A DNA stretch of 35,803 bases from JBDHTS01 sp044220535. Its GTDB lineage: Bacteria; Pseudomonadota; Alphaproteobacteria; Micavibrionales; Micavibrionaceae. The position numbers were made by a program, and so were the translations under genes. The DNA is taken from NCBI GenBank assembly GCA_044220535.1, contig JBGAQU010000018.1, positions 1 through 35,803 of the forward strand, read 5' to 3'. Numbering within the stretch: position 1 is the first letter of the stretch; each line of letters opens with the position of its first letter. The notes under the pieces were generated by a model, which was not told the DNA's origin, did no database searches, and was given only the letters and a program-made list of their open reading frames with translations. Below, in pieces: positions 16,285 to 23,039 of this stretch.

Positions 16285-18561
16285 CCTTCTGAATCCCCTG
16301 AAGCCGCCGCCCCGGGCCGCAGGCCGCAGGCCGGGCATGCCGATGACAGCTGGCCGCTGGAAGCGGAGCGGATTGCGATTCATGACCCGCTGGTGGAGGC
16401 GCTGCGCTTGCTGGCCGGGCATTACGGGCGGCGGACCAGCCGGTCCTCCCTGACATCCGGCCTGCCGATTTCCGCTACCGGGATCACGCCTGAGTTATTC
16501 GTCCGGGCGGCGGCGCGGGCGGATCTGCACGCAAAGCTGGTGGAACGGTCGCTGGAGGCGCTGGCCATAGCGCCCAACCTGCCTTGCGTCCTGGTTCTGG
16601 ATAATGGTCAGGCCTGCATTTTGTGGCAGGTTCAGTATCCCGATAAAAATCCTCCGTCTAAGGAGCCAGGCAAGCCTGCGCAGATTCATCCTGAAACCAC
16701 CTTCCTGGTCCAGTTTCCGGAAACAGAAGATGAGCGCCATACAATGGCATTCAACCATCTGGCCGCTCTTTACACGGGTTACAGTTTTTTTGTGCGGCCT
16801 GTGGCGCGGACGGATGAACGGGCAGGCCCTGCAGAAATCGACACGGGCCGCGACTGGTTCTGGTCGGCATTGAAGGACAATATCGGCGTGTACCGCGAGG
16901 TGGTGCTGGCGGCGATCGTTATCAACCTGTTCGCAACGGCCAGCCCGTTGTTCATTATGAACGTCTATGACCGGGTGGTGCCGAACAGCGCCTATGAAAC
17001 GCTGGCGGCGCTGGCGGTCGGTGTGTTTATTGTGTTTATCTTCGATATCATCCTGAAGAACACGCGCGCGCATTTTCTGGATATTGCAGGCCGCAAGGCG
17101 GATGTGAAAATTTCCGCGCGCCTGTTTGAACAGATCCTTGGCATGACAATGGCGGCGCGGCCTGCCAGCGCCGGGGTGCTGGTCAGTAACGTCAAGGAAT
17201 TTGAAACCTTACGCGATTTCTTTACGTCCGCCACGATGGTGGCGTTGATCGACCTGCCATTCACAATGGTGTTTATCGTGGTGATTGCGATTTTGGCCGG
17301 GCCACTGGCGTTTATTCCGCTGCTGGCGATACCGGTTGTTGTTGTGGTCGGCATGGTGCTGCAGAAATCGCTGCAGAAAGTTATCAAGGCTTCCACGGCT
17401 GAAAGCGCACTGAAAAATGCATTGCTGTTTGAAACCATCAGTGGGCTGGAGACAATTAAAGTTCAGGCGGCGGAAGGGCATACGCAGCGCCGCTGGGAAG
17501 AACTGACGGAAAAATCGTCGCGCACGGCGGTGAAGTCGAAAAGGATTTCCGCCTTTGCCTTGAACTTCGCGGTGTTTATGCAGCAATTCACGTCCGTGGT
17601 CGTGGTGATTGTCGGCGTGTTCATGATCACGAACGGGTACATGACACAGGGCGCGCTGGTCGCGTCCGTGATCATGACGGGCAGGGCGCTGGCGCCTTTG
17701 GCGCAGGTCGCAGGGCTTTTGACCCGTATGCAGCAAAGCAAGGAATCGCTGTTCCAGCTGAGCGAGCTGATGAAAAAGCCGGTCGAACGGCCGGCGGGCA
17801 AGCATTTTATTTCCAAGCCCGTCGTACAGGGCCACATTGAGTTCCGCGATGTGCTGTTTGCCTATCCGGGCCAGACCGTCCCCGCGCTGAACCATGTTAA
17901 TTTCACCATTGAATCCGGCGATCGCGTCGGGATTATCGGCGCGGTGGGGTCGGGTAAGACGACGATTGAGCGGCTGATCCTGAATCTGTATCAGCCGGAA
18001 AGCGGTTCGGTTTTGCTGGACGGGGCGGATGTGCGCCAGATCGATCCGGGCGATCTACGCCGCGCGGTCGGGGCCGTGCAGCAAAGCCCGCAATTGTTCT
18101 TCGGGTCGATCCGCGAAAACATCACGATGGGCCATGAAACGACGTCAGAGCGCGCGGTGTTGCGTTCAGCGCAGCTGGCAGGCGTGATGGAATTCCTGGG
18201 CGAATCGGCCCATGGCCTGGATACGCAGGTCGGCGAACGGGGGGATGCGCTGTCCGGCGGGCAACGTCAGGCGGTCGCGATCGCGCGGGCGCTGCTTTAC
18301 GATCCTTCCGTCATGATCCTGGATGAACCCACAGCTTCGATGGATCCGGCATCGGAGGCGCGGCTGTTGAAACGGCTGCATACGCTGTGCCAGGGCAAGA
18401 CGACGATCCTGATCACACATAAAGGGCCGATGCTGGCATTGGTGAATAAGATCATCCTGATCGACCGCGGCCGCATCGTCGATTACGGACCCAAAGACGA
18501 CATCATCCGCAAGCTGCAATCCCGCCAGTATGGCAGCCAGGCCGAAAACACGGACGTATAG
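16240..18561 (+). CDS. Type I secretion ABC exporter with C39-like domain (LapB-like)
   Basis: Inner-membrane ATPase that drives the adhesin through the channel. It has 773 residues. Order: a low-complexity leader (1-40); a C39-peptidase-like domain beginning DPLVEALRLLAGHYG (49-63), in which the catalytic cysteine position is not cysteine, as in the LapB/HlyB docking domains; a transmembrane region (about 210-470); and an ATPase domain with Walker A GAVGSGKTT (567-575), signature LSGGQRQ (671-677), Walker B VMILDEPTAS and an H-loop histidine (about 728). The start is TTG with AGGA five bases upstream; no ATG occurs before the conserved domain. It ends nine bases before the HlyD gene. Confidence 0.93.
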   Translation: MSSEYQPKPGPQPGFPSESPEAAAPGRRPQAGHADDSWPLEAERIAIHDPLVEALRLLAGHYGRRTSRSSLTSGLPISATGITPELFVRAAARADLHAKLVERSLEALAIAPNLPCVLVLDNGQACILWQVQYPDKNPPSKEPGKPAQIHPETTFLVQFPETEDERHTMAFNHLAALYTGYSFFVRPVARTDERAGPAEIDTGRDWFWSALKDNIGVYREVVLAAIVINLFATASPLFIMNVYDRVVPNSAYETLAALAVGVFIVFIFDIILKNTRAHFLDIAGRKADVKISARLFEQILGMTMAARPASAGVLVSNVKEFETLRDFFTSATMVALIDLPFTMVFIVVIAILAGPLAFIPLLAIPVVVVVGMVLQKSLQKVIKASTAESALKNALLFETISGLETIKVQAAEGHTQRRWEELTEKSSRTAVKSKRISAFALNFAVFMQQFTSVVVVIVGVFMITNGYMTQGALVASVIMTGRALAPLAQVAGLLTRMQQSKESLFQLSELMKKPVERPAGKHFISKPVVQGHIEFRDVLFAYPGQTVPALNHVNFTIESGDRVGIIGAVGSGKTTIERLILNLYQPESGSVLLDGADVRQIDPGDLRRAVGAVQQSPQLFFGSIRENITMGHETTSERAVLRSAQLAGVMEFLGESAHGLDTQVGERGDALSGGQRQAVAIARALLYDPSVMILDEPTASMDPASEARLLKRLHTLCQGKTTILITHKGPMLALVNKIILIDRGRIVDYGPKDDIIRKLQSRQYGSQAENTDV

Positions 18562-18570
18562 GAAGAATCC

Positions 18571-20001
18571 ATGGCCGAACCGACACCGCTGAACCAGAAA
18601 ACGCCATTGAAGGCCGACAAGCCGTCGGGCGAGGGCAGCATCAACAACAATGCCGACTGGGCAAAAATCCAGGGGGATTGGGCGAAGCAGAAATTTGATA
18701 AGGTGCAGGCCCATGCTGACCGGTTCTTCATGACGGATGAAGAATTGCCGTTGCGCAGTCATCTGCTGTTGCTGCTGATCGTCGGGTTTGTGTTCGTGTT
18801 TATCCTTTGGGCGAATTTCGCTTCGCTGGATGAAGTGACGAAGGGATCGGGCAAGGTGATTCCGTCCAGTGAAATCCAGATCGTCTCCAGCCTTGAAGGC
18901 GGCATTGTTGATGCGCTTCTGGTGCATGAGGGCGAAGAGGTCAAGGCGGGCCAGCCGCTGGTGCAGTTGCGCGACATTCAGGCAACATCCGACCTCGGAT
19001 CCAACCGCGAGAAATATTTGTCCCTGAAAGCCAAGTCGCAGCGTCTGCAGGCGGAAAGCGAAGGCAAGGATCCGAAATTCAGCGACGACGTGATCAACGG
19101 CGCGCCGTCCAGCGTGCGGGAGGAGATGCAGGCGTTTCGTGCAACGCAGCTCAGCCTGTTGTCGCAGACTCAGGTATTGGAGCAACAGGCGGCGCAGCGC
19201 CGGTCCGAGATCAACGAAGCCAATACCAAAGTCTCCGACCTTCGTCAGGTGATCAGCTTGGCGCGGCAGCAGCGGGATATGACCGCGCCGTTGGTGGATC
19301 GCGGCTCCGCGCCGAAGATGGAATTGCTGCAGCTGGATCGCGATCTGAAAGAGCGGGAGACAGAGTTGAACGGCTACCTGACATCCCTGCCGCGAGCAAA
19401 GGCCGCGGCGGGCGAGGCCGAAGGGCGGATCAAGGAGCTGAAAAATTCGGCCAAGGCACAGGCACAGACGGAGCTGGCGACCACCATGGCGGATATGAAC
19501 GCGCTGGCGCCTGCCCTCAATGCGCTGGAAGACCGGAAGACGCGGACCGAATTGCGGTCACCGGTGAACGGCACGGTCAAGGATATGAAGGTGATGACGG
19601 TCGGCGGCGTGGTGCAGCCGGGGCAGCCGATCATCGAAGTGGTGCCGAAGGACGACCAGTTGCTGGTGGAGGCGAATGTGCGGCCCGCCGATATCGCATT
19701 CATCTATCCCAAGCAGCCAGCCGTGGTGAAGCTGACCGCCTATGATTACTCGATCTATGGCGGGTTAAAGGGAGAGGTGGTGGACATCTCCGCCGACTCC
19801 ATCACCAATGAAAAGGGTGAGAGTTTCTACCGTATCCGCGTCCGTACGTCACAGACGCATCTGACCAGGAACGGGCAGATTTTGAATATCATCCCGGGGA
19901 TGGTGGCGAGCGTGGATATCCTGACGGGTAAGAAAACCGTCATGGAATATCTGATGAAGCCGTTTGTGAAGACGCTGAAATCATCAATGCGGGAAAGATA
20001 A
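18571..20001 (+). CDS. HlyD-family membrane fusion protein of type I secretion
   Basis: Periplasmic adaptor linking the exporter to the outer-membrane channel (LapC/HlyD role). It has 476 residues. A cytoplasmic N-terminus (1-62) is followed by one transmembrane helix (about 63-83), then the typical start of the barrel region (GSGKVIPSSEIQIVSSLEGG), a long alpha-helical hairpin (about 150-310), the lipoyl-like return (RTELRSPVNGTVKDM) and a beta-barrel end. GGAAGAA lies before the ATG. The three secretion genes are consecutive on one strand, with nine bases between exporter and adaptor. Confidence 0.94.
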   Translation: MAEPTPLNQKTPLKADKPSGEGSINNNADWAKIQGDWAKQKFDKVQAHADRFFMTDEELPLRSHLLLLLIVGFVFVFILWANFASLDEVTKGSGKVIPSSEIQIVSSLEGGIVDALLVHEGEEVKAGQPLVQLRDIQATSDLGSNREKYLSLKAKSQRLQAESEGKDPKFSDDVINGAPSSVREEMQAFRATQLSLLSQTQVLEQQAAQRRSEINEANTKVSDLRQVISLARQQRDMTAPLVDRGSAPKMELLQLDRDLKERETELNGYLTSLPRAKAAAGEAEGRIKELKNSAKAQAQTELATTMADMNALAPALNALEDRKTRTELRSPVNGTVKDMKVMTVGGVVQPGQPIIEVVPKDDQLLVEANVRPADIAFIYPKQPAVVKLTAYDYSIYGGLKGEVVDISADSITNEKGESFYRIRVRTSQTHLTRNGQILNIIPGMVASVDILTGKKTVMEYLMKPFVKTLKSSMRER

Positions 20002-20005
20002 GTAA

Positions 20006-20100
20006 TTTTGAACACAGAGGACACGGAGTTTAAGTAAAGAGTTCACAGAGAATGCGTACTCTGTGAACTCTATTTTTCTCTGTGTCCTCTGTGTTCAAAA
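20006..20100. repeat. 95-base nested palindrome (CACAGAG type)
   Basis: The outer arms (20006-20028 and 20078-20100) pair over 23 bases with one mismatch. Inner arms AGAGTTCACAGAG (20038-20050) and CTCTGTGAACTCT (20059-20071) pair perfectly around an 8-base loop. It fills the gap between the convergent HlyD gene and the small exported protein. The words ACACAGAGGACAC resemble the CGCAGAG words of the element at 686-895, so both may belong to one repeat class. It may also end transcription from both sides. Confidence 0.85.
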
Positions 20101-20102
20101 AC

Positions 20103-20495
20103 TTACTTTATACAATCTATCCAGGTTTTGGTTGGCTTGCCCGGCGAGCGTTCGCCATGGATGACAAGGGGGCCGGTCAGGGCTGTGCGGCAATCGAAGA
20201 CGGGGACCAGGGTTTTGATCTGGATATCCAGTTTGCGGCCATCGAAAAATGGTCCGGTTGAGCAGATTTTGGCGAATTTTCCGCTTTCCAGATTGAAATT
20301 GGAGTGATGCTTCGCCCGCTGGCCGTCGGGCATGGTGTAATAATCCGTTGCGATGCTGCCGTAAACTTTATAGGGCGCGGTGTTCCGCAGTTCGAAGCAG
20401 ATGGGTGTGGTGGTGATTTCGCCGTCCTTGGCCATGGCCGGGATGGACATGTTCAACAGGGCCAGGCCCGCCAGCAGGAAAAATCTCAAGCGCAT
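20103..20495 (-). CDS. Small exported protein coupled to the reductase
   Basis: 130 residues, not recognised. The N-terminus is a clear signal peptide (RLRFFLLAGLALLNMSIPAMA, cut after AMA). The mature part has four cysteines (PICFEL, KICSTG, FDCRTA, IDCIK), which could form two disulfides in the periplasm. Its ATG overlaps the stop of the upstream reductase gene by one base (TGATG), so translation is probably coupled. Confidence 0.8.
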   Translation of the reverse strand: MRLRFFLLAGLALLNMSIPAMAKDGEITTTPICFELRNTAPYKVYGSIATDYYTMPDGQRAKHHSNFNLESGKFAKICSTGPFFDGRKLDIQIKTLVPVFDCRTALTGPLVIHGERSPGKPTKTWIDCIK

Positions 20496-21541
20496 CAGGA
20501 TGTCCCCTTGGTGTTTAAGGTCGCGGGCATTATGCCGGGAATGCCCTTGGTGGTCGAATACTCGAAATGCAACGCCTGTCCGGGGTTCAAACGTTCATAG
20601 ATGGCATGGGCCGCCTGGGCGGCTTCCGCGAATCCTGTGAGGATCAGTTTCAATTTTTTATCATAAGCGACAATATCGCCAATTGCGTAGATGTCAGGAA
20701 CACTGGTTTCGGCGGTTAATGGATCAATCCTGATAAAATCCTTTTGAAGATTCAGATTCCAGTCCGCTATCGGGCCGAGGCTGGCGGACAGGCCGAAGAA
20801 GGGTAAAAGTACATCGGCATCCAGGTGGCGTATGTCATTGTCCGATGAAATCACTTCAATGGATTGGAGTTGGCCGTTGGAGCCATTTAGCGCCTTTAAC
20901 TGGTAAGGTACAACCAGTTCGAGCGCGCCAGTTGCCGCCAGCGTGTGTAATCGGGCCAGACTTTCAGGTGCTGCGCGGAATTTATCGCGCCTGTGAACGA
21001 CTTTGACGCTATTGGCGACATCAGCCAAAGATAAGGCCCAGTCCACGGCGCTGTCGCCGCCGCCTGCAATGACGATGTTCTTTCCGGCGAAATCCTGTTT
21101 CCGGCGGACCATGTAGAAAACGGATTTGCCTTCGTAGTCTTCAAGCCCGTCGAGGGGCGGACGGTTGGGGCCGAAACAGCCGCCGCCTGCGGCGATGATC
21201 ACGGCGCGGGCATGGATCATGGTGCCGCGGCTGGTTTCCAGGCGCCAGGTTTCACCGTCTTTTTGCAGGCCGTTGACGGTTTGCGCCAGATGGTACCGGG
21301 GTGTGAAAGGGGCGGCCTGTTGCTCCAAACCGGCGATTAGCTGGGCCGCATCAATCGCGGGAAAACCAGGAATGTCATAAATAGGTTTTTCGGGGTAGAG
21401 TGCCGTGCACTGGCCGCCAATGCCTTCCAGCGAATCGATGACATCGCATTTCAGGCCTAGCATGCCGCACTGGAACACGGCGAACAGGCCTGCGGGACCC
21501 GCGCCGATGATCGCGACATCGTTGTGGAAAGACTGGTTCAT
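20495..21541 (-). CDS. Thioredoxin-reductase-like ferredoxin--NADP reductase
   Basis: FAD flavoprotein that moves electrons between NADPH and ferredoxin or flavodoxin. It has 348 residues, the length of the YumC-type reductases. Motifs are the FAD-binding IIGAGPAGLFAVFQCG, GGQCTALYPEKPIYDIPGFP, the NADPH-binding GGGDSAVDWAL with VVHRRDKFRA, and a C-terminal FAD contact DIYAIGDI. It lacks the CxxC of true thioredoxin reductases, which separates it from TrxB. The C-terminal HFEYSTTKG-like extension is typical of this group. Its stop overlaps the start of the small exported protein. Confidence 0.9.
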   Translation of the reverse strand: MNQSFHNDVAIIGAGPAGLFAVFQCGMLGLKCDVIDSLEGIGGQCTALYPEKPIYDIPGFPAIDAAQLIAGLEQQAAPFTPRYHLAQTVNGLQKDGETWRLETSRGTMIHARAVIIAAGGGCFGPNRPPLDGLEDYEGKSVFYMVRRKQDFAGKNIVIAGGGDSAVDWALSLADVANSVKVVHRRDKFRAAPESLARLHTLAATGALELVVPYQLKALNGSNGQLQSIEVISSDNDIRHLDADVLLPFFGLSASLGPIADWNLNLQKDFIRIDPLTAETSVPDIYAIGDIVAYDKKLKLILTGFAEAAQAAHAIYERLNPGQALHFEYSTTKGIPGIMPATLNTKGTS

Positions 21542-21588
21542 GGATCCAGTTTTAAAAGGCGTGCATTCATTTGGCTAGGATAAAAAAG

Positions 21589-21610
21589 AAAGCCGCGTTT
21601 AAGCGGCTTT
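21589..21610 (-). terminator. Rho-independent terminator of the 65-residue gene
   Basis: Read on the minus strand, AAAGCCGC and GCGGCTTT form an 8-base stem with a 6-base loop, followed by TTTCTTTTTT. It lies 12 bases after the stop at 21623. It would keep this transcript from entering the reductase gene. Confidence 0.85.
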
Positions 21611-21622
21611 GCTGATTGCCTA

Positions 21623-21820
21623 TCAAATCGTCGGCTTGTCCGTTACCGGCCTGTGTTTCAGGGTCAGAAAATCGCGGCGGCTTAAATTGCGATCCTGACC
21701 GACGTAACACAAGGCGCCTGGAATGGCTTTTACTGCGCCTACAAAAGCATTGATCAAATAACCCATGGCCGTTTGCGGCGCGGTGGTTACGGTTTTTGTA
21801 TTAAAATCTCTGCGATCCAT
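21623..21820 (-). CDS. 65-residue protein with two RRDF motifs
   Basis: Not recognised. It has its own promoter and terminator, which supports it as a real unit. The N-terminus MDRRDFNTK is followed by a mildly hydrophobic stretch (about 19-40, AMGYLINAFVGAVKAIPGAL). A second SRRDFLTLK lies at residues 47-55. SRRDFL looks like a twin-arginine signal, but here it is near the C-terminus with no hydrophobic segment after it. It could be a short membrane-associated protein, or the remnant of something larger. Confidence 0.6.
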   Translation of the reverse strand: MDRRDFNTKTVTTAPQTAMGYLINAFVGAVKAIPGALCYVGQDRNLSRRDFLTLKHRPVTDKPTI

Positions 21821-21850
21821 AGGTCATCTCCATTTAGGTCATCTCCATTA
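21821..21850 (-). promoter_or_regulatory. Duplicated Shine-Dalgarno region
   Basis: A 15-base unit (AATGGAGATGACCT plus one base) occurs twice in tandem directly before the ATG at 21820. Each copy holds GGAG. Each also holds an out-of-frame ATG; the upstream copy encodes a five-codon frame, M-E-M-T-stop. This may raise or tune initiation. Confidence 0.6.
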
Positions 21851-21862
21851 AAGATTACAGAA

Positions 21863-21889
21863 AGTATATTATGGATAAAAATATGTCAA
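21863..21889 (-). promoter_or_regulatory. Probable sigma-70 promoter for the 65-residue gene
   Basis: On the minus strand a perfect TTGACA (21889-21884) and TATACT (21868-21863) are separated by 15 bases, slightly short. Transcription would start near 21857 and give a leader of about 36 bases that includes the duplicated SD. Confidence 0.6.
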
Positions 21890-21927
21890 GCAATTGTGCA
21901 ACTATTCCGAATCGTTCATAAAGATAC

Positions 21928-22338
21928 ATGCTTTCCACGTCCCGGTCAGAACAGGAAACCACTGAAATAGCGGCACAGTTTGCGGCCAGGCTGAAGCCGC
22001 GCGATGTGGTCTGCCTGCATGGCGATCTGGGGATGGGGAAATCGGTGTTTGCGCGGGCGGCGATCCGGTCGCTTGCCGGGGATGAGGGGCTGGAAGTGCC
22101 CAGCCCGACTTTTACGCTGGTGCAGACCTATGAAACGCCGGAAGGGACAATCTGGCATTTTGATCTGTATCGTTTGAAGGATCCGGAGGAGATTTTTGAG
22201 CTGGGGTGGGAGGAGGCGCTGGCCAACGGCATCGTCATCGTCGAATGGCCGGAAAGGCTGGGGCATCATTTGCCGAAACGGTGTATAAACATCCGCATCA
22301 CCGGGCAGGACGATCTGCGGAGCATCGAGATCATATGA
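21928..22338 (+). CDS. tsaE: tRNA threonylcarbamoyladenosine biosynthesis ATPase TsaE
   Basis: ATPase that works with TsaB and TsaD in making t6A at position 37 of ANN-decoding tRNAs. It has 136 residues. Motifs are Walker A GDLGMGKS (32-39), VPSPTFTLV, the HFDLYRL segment and EWPERL. The SD is weak. Its stop overlaps the next start as ATGA (22335-22338), so the two genes are coupled. It heads the operon tsaE-murU-addB-addA. Confidence 0.94.
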   Translation: MLSTSRSEQETTEIAAQFAARLKPRDVVCLHGDLGMGKSVFARAAIRSLAGDEGLEVPSPTFTLVQTYETPEGTIWHFDLYRLKDPEEIFELGWEEALANGIVIVEWPERLGHHLPKRCINIRITGQDDLRSIEII

Positions 22339-23039
22339 AATACACAATCGATAAAGCCTTTATCCTTGCGGCTGGGATGGGCACGCGGCTCAAGCCTTAT
22401 ACCGACCATTGCCCGAAGCCGATGGTGGAATTGAACGGCCGCCCGATCATCGATCATGTTCTGGACAGGCTGGTGGAGGCGAAGGTGGCGTACGCCACGG
22501 TTAACCTGCATTACCGGGCCGAACAGCTGGAAGCGCATCTGGCCAGGCGTACGGATATTGAAATCAAAACCGTTTTTGAGCCGACTCTTCTGGACACGGG
22601 CGGCGGGATTAAAAACGCGCTGCCTGCCCCAGGGGATGAACCATTTTATGTGGTGAGCGGGGATTCGGTTTGGACGGATTCGGGGAAACCGGCCCTGCAG
22701 CGCATGGCGCATGCCTGGACGCCGGAAACGACGGAGCTGCTTTTATTATTGCAGCCGCTGGAGCGCATGGCGCTGACGCCGGGGAAGGGCGATTACAATC
22801 TGGTGAATGGCAGGCCGGTGCGGTCCGCCGAAAAAGACGGCGCCTATATGTGGACCAGCGTACGTGTTTGCAGCGCCCGGTTGTTCGAGGAGACGCCGGA
22901 CGGGCCGTTTTCATTCCTGACGCTGATGGACAGGGCGGAGAAGCGGCAGAGGCTGGGCAGCCTGATTCATAAAGGCGAATGGTATCATATCACCACGCCG
23001 GACGATCTGGACCGCGTCAACGCATCCCTTAAAAAATGA
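22335..23039 (+). CDS. murU: N-acetylmuramate alpha-1-phosphate uridylyltransferase
   Basis: Nucleotidyltransferase of 234 residues. The N-terminus is AFILAAGMGTRLKPYTDHCP followed by KPMVELNGRPIIDHVLDRL, the form typical of MurU, which makes UDP-MurNAc in the cell-wall recycling route that bypasses de novo synthesis. The frame is open to 22206, but ATG at 22335 overlaps the tsaE stop and starts the conserved domain. In known MurU routes the partner kinase AmgK makes the substrate and its gene is usually adjacent; here no amgK lies between tsaE and murU. Another sugar-1-phosphate nucleotidyltransferase role is possible. It overlaps addB by four bases (ATGA). Confidence 0.82.
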   Translation: MKYTIDKAFILAAGMGTRLKPYTDHCPKPMVELNGRPIIDHVLDRLVEAKVAYATVNLHYRAEQLEAHLARRTDIEIKTVFEPTLLDTGGGIKNALPAPGDEPFYVVSGDSVWTDSGKPALQRMAHAWTPETTELLLLLQPLERMALTPGKGDYNLVNGRPVRSAEKDGAYMWTSVRVCSARLFEETPDGPFSFLTLMDRAEKRQRLGSLIHKGEWYHITTPDDLDRVNASLKK

